64,000 nt of DNA, taken from contig OZ246012.1 of assembly GCA_965230615.1 (NCBI GenBank), positions 2,232,001-2,296,000 on the forward strand. The letters are read 5' to 3'. The notes under the pieces were generated by a model. The model was not told the DNA's origin and did not search any database. It saw only the letters and a program-made list of their open reading frames with translations. The stretch's first letter is position 1; every line of letters starts with the position of its first letter. A program made the position numbers and the translations under genes. Source of the DNA: G965230615 sp965230615 (GTDB taxonomy: Bacteria > Pseudomonadota > Gammaproteobacteria > HTCC5015). Shown one piece after another: positions 42,982 to 52,052 of the stretch.

Positions 42982-44601
42982 ATGCGCGTGATCTCTATCG
43001 TTCTGCTTATTAGTTTGTCCCAGTTCGTTAATGCCGCCCCAAACGACCAAACTGATAATGACGGTCGTTTCGGTAGTTACCACTGTATGATAGGCGAAGC
43101 CTACCCGTCTATTGGTGTTGTCTATTCGCAGGATACCGAGTTAGAGCCTGAACTATATGACAAAACCAACCAAGGCTATGTCATGGTCGTGAATATCGCA
43201 TTAGGCTCACCTGCTGATAAAGCGAACATTCCAGCCGGGGCGATTATCAAGCACTATAATGGTACACCTATTTACTCTACCAGTCAGTGGCGAGCGCTGT
43301 TGCATGACACATCAGTGCCCACTGCAGACCTTAAGTTAGAAAAAGATGGTCGCCACTTTACTGTCAAGTTAACAAAAGTTAAGCCAGAAACTTATGCGAC
43401 AGACGATAGCTGTTATTTTAAATTTCCAAATGATGCATATATCCCAGCTACATTGCAGCCAACAATCAAAGCAAGAAAGATAAAAACAAAACAAATCAAT
43501 GCCAAGCTGGCAGACTTTAAACGTTATCAATTCAAATACAATGCTGAAAAATCTAAAAACGCGCAGCAGCAGCTCAGCGTTTTACTGAATAATGCCAAAG
43601 AGAATACCGAACGCTATTTGATTGCGCTTCGCTTGCTAGATACGTTTGAAAAAACATCAAATCCTAAGCTGGAAAGTACTGTTCAACAACTTATTCTTGA
43701 ATACCCTGACGCACCTTTATCAAATAGAGCGAGTGCGGCACTTTTTTTGGCTGACAAAGCCGCAACTGCAAACAAGCCTAAAGATGAAACGACTTACTTA
43801 GAGAAATTCATTTACTATAATCGAGGCAATGTAAACGCCGGCATTTATCTGCGGCTTGCATCAAAACATCTTGAACTTAAAGCTAATGATAGTGCTTTGG
43901 GCGCTTTGAATGAGGCAAGTGATACCCTTGCTTGGTATAAAAGAAAGAATTATTCAGTAACGCATGGTATTAAACACCAGTGGTACTTACAGGCAGCTGA
44001 ACACTATATGGCATTACAGCAATATAAACAGGCGCAATCGGTTACCGAATTGTTATTTTCTCGTATGGAACATCAAAATAGCCGTATAGATCTTTATTGG
44101 AAAAAGTATGTGCCAAATAAAACTGTTTTACAATTGTATAGAGAAGCTTTAGAAAAACAGCAACACCCCTGGCCAGAAAAGGCCAAAGATCTTGTTAAGC
44201 AACAATGTGATGATGTGAACAATAATGAAATATTTATTGATGTAAAAACGGCTGATGGCAATTCAATTAAAAGCTATTGCGAGCTATGGGGCTTGCCTAA
44301 TGCTGCAAAAGAGCAAAGGAAAAAAGAGCAACTTGTCGCCATAAAGCCTATCCAAATACAATTTCCTAAAAAGGAACTTGAAATAGGCATTGAAGGCTGG
44401 GCATCAATTATATTCGACATTGACCTCAAAGGACGAGTTAAAAATTGTCGTGCTGAGTACGTCTACCCTCGCAGTAGCACTTTTGGTAATGCTGCCTGTA
44501 AAGCAGCAAAGAAAGCTCGCTATAAACCCAGAATGAAAAATGGCAAACCTGTTTACGTAAAAGACTATCCGATTCGATTGCAATTCAGATTGAGGAATTA
44601 A
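42982..44601 (+). CDS. Exported PDZ/TonB-C domain protein
   Basis: The ATG at 42982 gives 539 aa with a signal peptide (to VNAA, about residue 20). A PDZ-like domain (about 50-125, IALGSPADKANIPAGAIIKH) is followed by a helical TPR-like region (about 160-420). The C-terminal TonB-like domain (about 455-539) reads GIEGWASIIFDIDLKGRVKN and ends with KARYKPRMKNGKPV and a beta strand. TonB-C domains normally sit on TonB proteins with an N-terminal membrane helix. Here the protein has a cleavable signal and a PDZ front, so it is more likely a periplasmic scaffold than a classical energy transducer. The combination is unusual. Confidence 0.7.
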   Translation: MRVISIVLLISLSQFVNAAPNDQTDNDGRFGSYHCMIGEAYPSIGVVYSQDTELEPELYDKTNQGYVMVVNIALGSPADKANIPAGAIIKHYNGTPIYSTSQWRALLHDTSVPTADLKLEKDGRHFTVKLTKVKPETYATDDSCYFKFPNDAYIPATLQPTIKARKIKTKQINAKLADFKRYQFKYNAEKSKNAQQQLSVLLNNAKENTERYLIALRLLDTFEKTSNPKLESTVQQLILEYPDAPLSNRASAALFLADKAATANKPKDETTYLEKFIYYNRGNVNAGIYLRLASKHLELKANDSALGALNEASDTLAWYKRKNYSVTHGIKHQWYLQAAEHYMALQQYKQAQSVTELLFSRMEHQNSRIDLYWKKYVPNKTVLQLYREALEKQQHPWPEKAKDLVKQQCDDVNNNEIFIDVKTADGNSIKSYCELWGLPNAAKEQRKKEQLVAIKPIQIQFPKKELEIGIEGWASIIFDIDLKGRVKNCRAEYVYPRSSTFGNAACKAAKKARYKPRMKNGKPVYVKDYPIRLQFRLRN

Positions 44602-44635
44602 AGATAGCATAAAGAATCATCTGAAGCTAAATGAT

Positions 44636-44706
44636 GCGGAATCCAGTGCGGAATCCTGCGGAATCCCAGGGGCCGGAATCCAGGCCGGAATCCAAGGCCG
44701 GAATCC
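44636..44706 (+). repeat. Six tandem (GGC)CGGAATCC units at RAYT element left end
   Basis: GCGGAATCC occurs at 44636-44644, 44648-44656 and 44658-44666, and GGCCGGAATCC at 44671-44681, 44683-44693 and 44696-44706. The last unit is the left end of RAYT copy 1. They look like stacked copies of the element's terminal sequence. Confidence 0.85.
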
Positions 44707-46073
44707 AGGACACCCATATATTTTATAGCTTACCGCACTAATCTTCCTACATCTATATTTATAGTAGTTGAACAATCTTTTTTTAGCTTTTATCTTAATC
44801 ACCTAATTCTAATATATCGAAATAGGCATAGTTGAATATGACTCAAGCCAGAAAGACGCTTATTGCTCTTGAAGATACGCCCTACTATCACATCACCTGT
44901 CGTTGCGTGCGTCGGGCATTCCTGTGTGGAACTGATCCCTATTCTGGGACTGATTATGAACATCGACGACAATGGATTGTCGAGCGCATTGCCTTTCTGG
45001 CTGAGCTGTTTGCAGTTGATATTTATGCCTATGCTATTATGTCTAACCACTACCATCTCGTGGTGAAGCTTGAACCTCAAACACTTGATTCACTCAGCGA
45101 TCGTGATATCGCAACACGCTGGTCTCAACTCTGCAACCTCTCGTTGATCGTTTCCCGCTGGTTAAAAAGAGAACCTATTAATCAGGCTGAAGCGAGCCTT
45201 ATCACTGACTGCATTTCACTCTATAGAAGCCGCCTTGGCAGCCTTAGTTGGTTTATGCGCTTCTTAAACCAGTTTATTGCCTGTGCAGCCAATCATGAAG
45301 ATAACTGTACAGGGCGCTTTTGGGAGTCTCGTTTTAAATCACAGGCATTACTGGATGACACAGCGCTCTTAACCTGCATGACCTATGTGGATTTAAACCC
45401 TATTCGAGCGTGTATGGCTGATACACCAGAAGCTTCTGATTACACCTCTATTCAAGCGCGCATACACGCAGCAAAACACGTGAAACATAGTACGCCCACT
45501 ATTCCCCTTGCGCCTTTCATAGGCGCTGAACACAACGACAAGCCAATGGGCCTTTATTACTCTTTGCCAGATTATATTGAACTCGTTGATCAGACAGGCC
45601 GAGCCATACGTGATGATAAGCGTGGCTTTATTAACAACACCTTACCCCCCATATTAAACTGGCTTAGCATTGATGGTGATGAATGGCTCATCAATTGCCA
45701 ACACTTTGAGAGCCGCTTAGGCCGGGCTGTAGGCCGTATTAACCACCTTATTCAGCATGCTCAACAACAAAAACAACACTGGTTTCAACGAATGCGGGCC
45801 TTTGAACATATGTTTTTAACATAGCAAGTCAGTAACAATACAAAGTCATCTATGCTTCTTGCACAAGAAGCGTACTTTCCTGCATGTAGCTTTATATACA
45901 TTTCTATATCTACATAGACACTTTCACAGCATCACTACAATAGATCTCCCCTAACGTCTAACACTCTTTTTCATTGGCCACACTTGATTAAGTGCCACTT
46001 TTTCTGCTTGTAGTGTTTGGGTGTCCTAGATTCTGTTTTCTGCTTGTAGTGTTTGGGTGTCCTAGATTCTTTT
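44696..46073 (+). mobile_element. RAYT-type element, copy 1 (1378 bp)
   Basis: This 1378-bp stretch appears identical to 49698-51075, judged by eye, with a constant offset of 5002. The left end begins GGCCGGAATCCAGGACACCC and the right end finishes GGGTGTCCTAGATTCTTTT, so the termini are imperfect inverted repeats around GGTGTCC. It contains one gene, the Y1 transposase at 44838-45824, and a 250-bp right tail with two copies of the right-end word. Confidence 0.88.
44838..45824 (+). CDS. REP-associated tyrosine (Y1) transposase, copy 1
   Basis: The ATG at 44838 gives 328 aa; the longer frame begins with TTG. The protein belongs to the Y1/IS200-like RAYT group: YYHITCRCVRRAFLCG near residue 17, the metal-binding HUH motif in MSNHYHLVVKLEP, and GRFWESRFKSQALLDDTALL with TYVDLNPIRACM downstream. 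It nicks and joins single strands at REP-like hairpins through a 5'-phosphotyrosine. The copy is intact and, by visual comparison, identical to that at 49840-50826, so the element moved or was duplicated recently. Confidence 0.9.
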   Translation: MTQARKTLIALEDTPYYHITCRCVRRAFLCGTDPYSGTDYEHRRQWIVERIAFLAELFAVDIYAYAIMSNHYHLVVKLEPQTLDSLSDRDIATRWSQLCNLSLIVSRWLKREPINQAEASLITDCISLYRSRLGSLSWFMRFLNQFIACAANHEDNCTGRFWESRFKSQALLDDTALLTCMTYVDLNPIRACMADTPEASDYTSIQARIHAAKHVKHSTPTIPLAPFIGAEHNDKPMGLYYSLPDYIELVDQTGRAIRDDKRGFINNTLPPILNWLSIDGDEWLINCQHFESRLGRAVGRINHLIQHAQQQKQHWFQRMRAFEHMFLT

Positions 46074-46270
46074 GCACAAGAAGCGTACTTTCCTGCATGT
46101 AGCTTTATATACATTTCTATATCTACATAGACACTTTCACAGCATCACTACAATAGATCTCCCCTAACGTCTAACACTCTTTTTCATTGGCCACACTTGA
46201 TTAAGTGCCACTTTTTCTGCTTGTAGTGTTTGGGTGTCCTAGATTCTTTGTTTGGGTGTCCTAGATTCTT
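46072..46270 (+). repeat. Partial duplication of the RAYT right end
   Basis: The 175 bp starting at TTGCACAAGAAGCG (46072) repeat the 3' part of RAYT copy 1 (from 45859), ending with further copies of the right-end word GGGTGTCCTAGATTCT. Three to four such words are stacked up to 46270, then the transposase fragment begins. Confidence 0.85.
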
Positions 46271-46271
46271 T

Positions 46272-47264
46272 TTTGCACTAAAGCAACAATTATTGGTGCT
46301 TAATCGTGGCCGATCCCGGTCACCGCAGTTAACCGCTACTGATCGTTGGGTCTTTGCACTATCATCACTATGGATCGCACCACAACGCTTAGCGCGTATT
46401 GCCATTGTGCTTAAACCGGCTACGCTACTTGCGTTTCATCGCTGCTTAATTAAACGCAAGTACTGCCGCTTATTTAGCAACACAGCCTGCAAGCCAGGCC
46501 CAAAAGGACCTTCCCAAGAACTCGTTGATCTTATTTTAGAGATCAAGCGCCGCAATCCACACTATGGCTGCCCTAAAATCGCTGATAAGATCAATAATAC
46601 GTTTGGGCTTCATATCAATAAAGATATCGTTCGCCGTGTTCTCCAACAACACTTCAAACCTAAACCAGGCAACAAAGGCCCTTCCTGGTTAAGCTTTTTA
46701 GGCCATAGTAAAGATAGTCTGTGGTCACTTGATTTCTTTCGTTGTGAGTCCATTACACTCAAATCACATTGGGTGATGGTGGTTATGGATCAGTATTCAC
46801 GCCGCATTATCGGTTTTGCGGTAAACGCAGGGCATTTGGACGGACCCACGATATGCCGTATGTTTAACAGCATCATCAAAAAGCGTAAACCACCCGATAA
46901 ACTCAGCTCGGATAATGATCCTTTATTTCAGTATCAACAATGGCAAGCCAATTTACGCATTCTAGAAATTGAAGAGCTTAAATCCCTACCCTATATTCCG
47001 CTGTCGCATCCGTTTGTGGAGCGCCTGATTGGCTCGGTAAGGCGGGAGTGTCTCGATCAAACCTTGTTTTGGACAGCCGCCGATTTACAGCAAAAGCTCG
47101 ATGGCTACAAGGATTACTATAATCATGCTCGGCCGCACCAAGGAATTAATGGGCTTATTCCAGCCTATAAAGCAGATAACTTAGCCAAACCACCTGCTTC
47201 TCTGACTCAATATCGTTGGCAATCACATTGTCGTGGGCTGTTTCATACGCCTATTTTGGCTTGA
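46272..47264 (+). pseudogene. rve (DDE) transposase, 5' truncated
   Basis: The frame from about 46272 encodes about 330 aa. It has an integrase core: SLDFFRCE (first Asp), LSSDNDPLFQ (second Asp) and HPFVERLIGSVRREC (Glu), plus HARPHQGINGLIP. The N-terminus (ALKQQLLVLNRGRSRSPQLT) begins where such proteins normally have a further 30-50 residues, and the upstream sequence is RAYT end repeats, so it is probably truncated. The right end of the insertion sequence is likely GCAATTCGCCAGGGACA at 47269-47285. No left end is seen. Confidence 0.75.
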
Positions 47265-47290
47265 ATTAGCAATTCGCCAGGGACAGGTGA

Positions 47291-47625
47291 ATTTACGCAT
47301 TCTTGAAATACAGAACATCAAATCCCTGCCCTATATACCGTTATCACATCCCTTTGTGGAACGGCTCATTGGCTCGGTAAGGCGGGAGTGTCTCGATCAA
47401 ACCTTGTTTTGGACAGCCACCGATTTACAGCAAAAGCTCGACAGCTACAAGGATTACTATAATCATGCTCGGCCGCACCAAGGAATTAATGGGCTTATTC
47501 CAGCCTATAAAGCAGACAACTTAGCCAAACCACCTGCTTCTCTGACTCAATATCGTTGGCAATCACATTGTCGTGGGCTGTTTCATACGCCTATTTTGGC
47601 TTGAATTAGCAATTCGCCAGGGACA
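47291..47625 (+). pseudogene. Tandem duplicate of the transposase 3' end
   Basis: This 335-bp segment repeats 46951-47285 with an offset of 340. The first 85 bp differ at many positions, and the rest is almost identical (about three differences). It encodes the Glu of the DDE triad and the C-terminus and ends with the same terminal sequence. The arrangement indicates two related insertions followed by recombination or gene conversion. Confidence 0.8.
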
Positions 47626-47681
47626 AGTATCAGATTACGGTCAAAGATAAGCAGCTTATTTTAACGGTGGTGAAGGACTAA
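47625..47681 (+). pseudogene. 3' remnant of a SymE-like gene
   Basis: The frame YQITVKDKQLILTVVKD* matches the C-terminus of the intact SymE-like gene at 51288-51563 (YQITIKDKQLILTVVED). The transposase end abuts it directly, so the 5' part was replaced by the insertion sequence. It is convergent with the immunity candidate at 47698-47961, as the intact copy is with its own immunity candidate. Confidence 0.8.
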
Positions 47682-47697
47682 CGTCCTCCACTGAAGT

Positions 47698-47961
47698 TTA
47701 ATCGTGTCTGACCCTATTTTTTTTCAAAAAACTTTCTAGAGCTTTTAATACTTCTTGAGCATTCTCAACGCTTAACTCTATTTCAACATTTCCAGTTATA
47801 TCACCATCTGTAATCATATCAAACGAGAAATTATCTGATGATATATTAGTATCAGGGTGAATATTCCAAACTTCAAAATTAATAAATCCGTCATGAATAT
47901 TGCTTGTGATTTCAACAAAGCCTTTCCTATAACTAATGCTATTACATTTGATTTTGCTCAT
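47698..47961 (-). CDS. Candidate immunity protein for orphan Rhs tip
   Basis: This small acidic protein of 87 aa starts 22 bp after the end of the orphan Rhs toxin on the same strand. Its sequence (FVEITSNIHDGFINFEVWNI ... SVENAQEVLKALESFLKK) shows beta strands followed by a helix and has no recognised family. Position and size match immunity genes of Rhs polymorphic toxins. No other evidence supports the role. Confidence 0.55.
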   Translation of the reverse strand: MSKIKCNSISYRKGFVEITSNIHDGFINFEVWNIHPDTNISSDNFSFDMITDGDITGNVEIELSVENAQEVLKALESFLKKNRVRHD

Positions 47962-47983
47962 TTTCCTAATAACCCAAATTCAT

Positions 47984-49697
47984 CTAAAAAGTTTTTAATA
48001 TTTCCTTAATCACTACTTCTTGATTTGCTTTACTTGACTTGCCTAAGATTTCAATTTGTCCTTGGATAACTCTAAAATATACTCTAGCTCCATTTCTAGA
48101 TCTAGCTTCTGAAATACCTTTACCAATAGGCTTGGTTCCAATACCAGGGTTTAAATTTCCTTCACCTAACTTTGCAGTAAGATCATCAATATCTCTTTGA
48201 ACCTTTTGATCTTTTCCAGCTTTTTTAGCTTCTTTAGCCAAACGAGGATTTTCTTTAATTCGAGAATTAATCTTAAAGCAATTAGTATTATGAGTTAATA
48301 CTTTTGAGCTTCCTACAAAATAGTTATGGTAATTATTAACAGTAATATTATAAACAGTAGTGTCAATATGATTAAGCTCAACATCTGTAACATAAACCAA
48401 CTCATCTTTTGCATCAAAAAGAGCATCTCCACTCTTTAAAAATTTAGCCATCGCCCACGTTCGAGACTCTTCTAAAAGGAACAAGTGATCGCCAGTAGAA
48501 TATATAACTTCGCCATCAGAAAGGGTAACTTCCGCGATAAGTTTTTCGCCATTCCCCTTGATGAGATGAGTAACTTTTTCAAGTGAAAATTCTTTATTAT
48601 TTTCATTATACGCCCAAACTCTATCACCAATTCTGATCTGCGAGATAGGAACTAATCCACTTTCAACCGATACTAATGTAGAACCATCAAAACTATTAAT
48701 TCTACAAACCTTAGCAAATAAGTTCTTAAGGAATTTAACAGGCAGTCTATTAAGTAAAGCGGCAGTACCGAGTTCCCTTGCTGAAAACTCTCTTTCACCA
48801 GATGCAATTTGAAAAACATCAACAACAATCTGAACAGTATTAAAAATACTACCAATAGTATTTAATGTGGCGCCAATACCTCCTAAAGAAAAGTTACCAC
48901 TAGGATCAGTAAAATTAACCGGATCAGCATTCGCATAGAGATATTTATGAAGCGACACCGGAATACGATTCACCCCTTGAAACGGATCCATCTGCGTAAA
49001 CCGCGCCGAGTGCGGACTGTAGTATCTCGCCCTGAGATAGTAATTGCCTGTGAAGCTATCAAACTGCTCGCCAGTAAACAAATACCGATTCTCACTCGCC
49101 CCAGTGCTGTTCAGTAATTCACCAAACGCTGCATAGTCATAAGAGTCTGTTAAAGAGCCTCCGGCATCACTCAGGTGCCGGGTACTGCCTAAGCCGTCTG
49201 TATGATAATAGCGTATATTGCTGGCGCTGTCTTGGCTGATCAGGTCGTCGCCGTGTACATAGTGTATTTCGATGGCATTGTTGACCTTCTCGTTTAACAC
49301 TTGCGCAAAGTCGCGGTTGGTATCGACCAGGTAGTCGGTGGTGTTGCTGTTCTCGGTGCTGCTGATGCGGTTGCCGTCCACGTCGTAGGCGTAGTTAATT
49401 TGCTCACCCGGTTTGCTTACCTGGATGAGCTGCTGTTTGGCATTGTAGGTATACGTGGTGGTACTAAAGCCTATGCGGTGTGTTCTTAAGCTGCCGTTAA
49501 AGTCGTAGGTGTAGGTTTCTCCGCCTTGGCTTACCAGCTGGTCGTTGACATCGTAGGTGTAGGCGGTGGTCACGCCGTTGATAATGCTCTGCGTGCGGTT
49601 GCCCACGGCGTCGTATTGGTAGTCGGCCTGATGGTTACCGTTTTGGCTGTCGGTGATGGTCTCGCTTGTCATGCGGTAGAGGTCGTCGTATTGGTAT
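47984..49697 (-). CDS. Orphan Rhs tip: RHS core fragment, Hint domain and C-terminal toxin
   Basis: The Rhs part runs from YQYDDLYRMTSETITDSQN to LTGEQFDSFTGNYYLRARYY and is nearly identical in DNA to the main Rhs gene (about 53.17-53.81 kb). A Hint autoprotease-like domain follows (CRINSFDGSTLVSVESGLVP to NYHNYFVGSSKVLTHN), then a toxin tail. The tail (TNCFKINSRIKENPRL ... GKGISEARSRNGARVYFRVI ... KSSKANQEVVIKEILKTF) has a RelE/ParE-like pattern. The upstream end is cut by RAYT copy 2, which supplies an ATG and 36 extra residues (to 49804). It is either a silent donor tip or is expressed as that fusion. No signal peptide is present. Confidence 0.8.
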
Positions 49698-51075
49698 GGC
49701 CGGAATCCAGGACACCCATATATTTTATAGCTTACCGCACTAATCTTCCTACATCTATATTTATAGTAGTTGAACAATCTTTTTTTAGCTTTTATCTTAA
49801 TCACCTAATTCTAATATATCGAAATAGGCATAGTTGAATATGACTCAAGCCAGAAAGACGCTTATTGCTCTTGAAGATACGCCCTACTATCACATCACCT
49901 GTCGTTGCGTGCGTCGGGCATTCCTGTGTGGAACTGATCCCTATTCTGGGACTGATTATGAACATCGACGACAATGGATTGTCGAGCGCATTGCCTTTCT
50001 GGCTGAGCTGTTTGCAGTTGATATTTATGCCTATGCTATTATGTCTAACCACTACCATCTCGTGGTGAAGCTTGAACCTCAAACACTTGATTCACTCAGC
50101 GATCGTGATATCGCAACACGCTGGTCTCAACTCTGCAACCTCTCGTTGATCGTTTCCCGCTGGTTAAAAAGAGAACCTATTAATCAGGCTGAAGCGAGCC
50201 TTATCACTGACTGCATTTCACTCTATAGAAGCCGCCTTGGCAGCCTTAGTTGGTTTATGCGCTTCTTAAACCAGTTTATTGCCTGTGCAGCCAATCATGA
50301 AGATAACTGTACAGGGCGCTTTTGGGAGTCTCGTTTTAAATCACAGGCATTACTGGATGACACAGCGCTCTTAACCTGCATGACCTATGTGGATTTAAAC
50401 CCTATTCGAGCGTGTATGGCTGATACACCAGAAGCTTCTGATTACACCTCTATTCAAGCGCGCATACACGCAGCAAAACACGTGAAACATAGTACGCCCA
50501 CTATTCCCCTTGCGCCTTTCATAGGCGCTGAACACAACGACAAGCCAATGGGCCTTTATTACTCTTTGCCAGATTATATTGAACTCGTTGATCAGACAGG
50601 CCGAGCCATACGTGATGATAAGCGTGGCTTTATTAACAACACCTTACCCCCCATATTAAACTGGCTTAGCATTGATGGTGATGAATGGCTCATCAATTGC
50701 CAACACTTTGAGAGCCGCTTAGGCCGGGCTGTAGGCCGTATTAACCACCTTATTCAGCATGCTCAACAACAAAAACAACACTGGTTTCAACGAATGCGGG
50801 CCTTTGAACATATGTTTTTAACATAGCAAGTCAGTAACAATACAAAGTCATCTATGCTTCTTGCACAAGAAGCGTACTTTCCTGCATGTAGCTTTATATA
50901 CATTTCTATATCTACATAGACACTTTCACAGCATCACTACAATAGATCTCCCCTAACGTCTAACACTCTTTTTCATTGGCCACACTTGATTAAGTGCCAC
51001 TTTTTCTGCTTGTAGTGTTTGGGTGTCCTAGATTCTGTTTTCTGCTTGTAGTGTTTGGGTGTCCTAGATTCTTTT
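49698..51075 (+). mobile_element. RAYT-type element, copy 2 (1378 bp)
   Basis: By visual comparison this copy is identical to copy 1 (44696-46073) over its full length. It sits between the orphan Rhs core (ending 49697) and the 3' part of a regulator gene (51076). The left-end GGCCGGAATCC and right-end GGGTGTCCTAGATTCTTTT again bound it. No target duplication is evident, as expected for Y1 transposases. Confidence 0.88.
49840..50826 (+). CDS. REP-associated tyrosine (Y1) transposase, copy 2
   Basis: By visual comparison the protein is identical to that at 44838-45824 (328 aa, ATG preceded by an in-frame TTG start). HUH motif MSNHYHLVVK and the GRFWESRFKSQALLDD region are intact. See copy 1 for function; the exact duplication shows recent spread. 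Confidence 0.9.
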   Translation: MTQARKTLIALEDTPYYHITCRCVRRAFLCGTDPYSGTDYEHRRQWIVERIAFLAELFAVDIYAYAIMSNHYHLVVKLEPQTLDSLSDRDIATRWSQLCNLSLIVSRWLKREPINQAEASLITDCISLYRSRLGSLSWFMRFLNQFIACAANHEDNCTGRFWESRFKSQALLDDTALLTCMTYVDLNPIRACMADTPEASDYTSIQARIHAAKHVKHSTPTIPLAPFIGAEHNDKPMGLYYSLPDYIELVDQTGRAIRDDKRGFINNTLPPILNWLSIDGDEWLINCQHFESRLGRAVGRINHLIQHAQQQKQHWFQRMRAFEHMFLT

Positions 51076-51215
51076 CGGGTATTGGTAAAAACGATAAGGC
51101 GGGATCTGCGATTAAAAACCGGCGTTTATCACGGCGTTTGCATGCGATTGATAAATTGCCTAAGCGCGATCAGGAGGCGTTGTTCAGAACCATCGATGCA
51201 TTCTTATCCAAGTAA
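51076..51215 (+). pseudogene. C-terminal fragment of XRE-like regulator
   Basis: The frame SGIGKNDKAGSAIKNRRLSR followed by RLHAIDKLPKRDQEALFRTI and a stop resembles the tail of small XRE/HTH regulators (linker plus helix with a KLPKRDQ motif). The upstream HTH half is missing, because RAYT copy 2 ends exactly at its start. It is therefore probably a truncated gene. Confidence 0.5.
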
Positions 51216-51287
51216 CTAACGCGCGAACCCTAAGTGCTACCAACACTTAAGGCTCGCTAACCACAAGCAACCAACAAGGGGTTGATT

Positions 51288-51563
51288 ATGGCTACACGAG
51301 AGTTTACCGGCTCTATCCGGCTTTGTACAAATCATCAGGTCGCTGAACCGCCTTCTTCCTACAAAACCTGTCACCCTAAAATGGCGACGGTGCATGTGAA
51401 TGGCTATCCGCCGTTGAAAGGCCAAGCGCATCAGGGCTGGCGTAAGATCCCGTGGATTAATCTGCGCGGCCATTGGTTGCTCGACGCAGGCTTTAACATC
51501 GGCGATAAGTATCAGATTACGATCAAAGATAAGCAGCTTATTTTAACGGTGGTGGAGGACTAG
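51288..51563 (+). CDS. SymE-like toxin
   Basis: The ATG at 51288 follows AAGGGGTTG and gives 91 aa. The C-terminal part KIPWINLRGHWLLDAGFNIG and DKYQITIKDKQLILTVV matches the SymE_toxin domain pattern (INLxGxWLxxAGFxxG). SymE is an AbrB/MazE-like fold protein acting on RNA or nucleoid in enterobacteria, under antisense RNA control. The N-terminal part (REFTGSIRLCTNHQ) is longer than usual. A GGAGGAC/GTCCTCC hairpin spans the stop codon. The gene is convergent with the Rhs immunity candidate; SymE-like genes often accompany toxin-immunity loci. Confidence 0.75.
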   Translation: MATREFTGSIRLCTNHQVAEPPSSYKTCHPKMATVHVNGYPPLKGQAHQGWRKIPWINLRGHWLLDAGFNIGDKYQITIKDKQLILTVVED

Positions 51564-51571
51564 CGTCCTCC
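51553..51571 (+). terminator. Hairpin over the SymE stop codon
   Basis: GGAGGAC and GTCCTCC pair around TAG; the stop codon forms the loop. The same hairpin is degraded in the truncated copy (GAAGGAC...GTCCTCC, 47671-47688). Confidence 0.55.
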
Positions 51572-51611
51572 ACTGCATTACCATTCATTGGTTAATCGAA
51601 TCTGATTCTTA

Positions 51612-52052
51612 TTAACTTATAACTCTTGATTCAAATAGTTTCATTGAAGACTCCCAGTCTTCTCCAGCAGCACAATCATTTCCCAATTGATTGAAGTATT
51701 TATTATAAAAAGGCAACATGCACCTCCAAAGGTCCTTTGCTAGCGCTTCAACTGTACTTTTCTCAATCAACTGTTTTTTATAGAAAACTTCTATTTTTTC
51801 CCTTTCTTTCTTAAAATTAATTGAAAACGAACTATCAGCACCAACAAACTCAACAGACTCATTTATTTTCAAGTCATATAATTTCATAACCGCAAACAAA
51901 AGATCTGATACAGCTATAAATATCATCATGGCTTGATCAGGAGACTTGTTTTTAGATGTCACTTCCGACCGTGAAGTGACAATTGTAATATGTCCTAAAT
52001 CAAACTCATTAAGCTCCGAACCTGAATCAACCTCAAACAAAAAATCCATCAC
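51612..52052 (-). CDS. Candidate immunity protein for main Rhs toxin
   Basis: The 146-aa product overlaps the end of the Rhs gene by four bases (ATGA), so it is translationally coupled. It has an N-terminal beta-rich part (MMDFLFEVDSGSELNEFDLG), a central helix (MIFIAVSDLLFAVMKLYDL) and a C-terminal helical part (ALAKDLWRCMLPFYNKYFNQ). I do not recognise the family. The position and coupling are those of polymorphic-toxin immunity genes. Confidence 0.65.
   Translation of the reverse strand: MMDFLFEVDSGSELNEFDLGHITIVTSRSEVTSKNKSPDQAMMIFIAVSDLLFAVMKLYDLKINESVEFVGADSSFSINFKKEREKIEVFYKKQLIEKSTVEALAKDLWRCMLPFYNKYFNQLGNDCAAGEDWESSMKLFESRVIS

Noticed and set aside
44636..44706. GGAATCC repeats considered as CRISPR or iterons
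   Set aside because: Units are 9-11 bp with spacers of 1-4 bp and match the end of the RAYT element; no replication gene is nearby.
44799..45080. Minus-strand 93-codon frame, repeated at 49801-50082
   Set aside because: Antisense shadow of the Y1 transposase; it is duplicated only because the element is duplicated.
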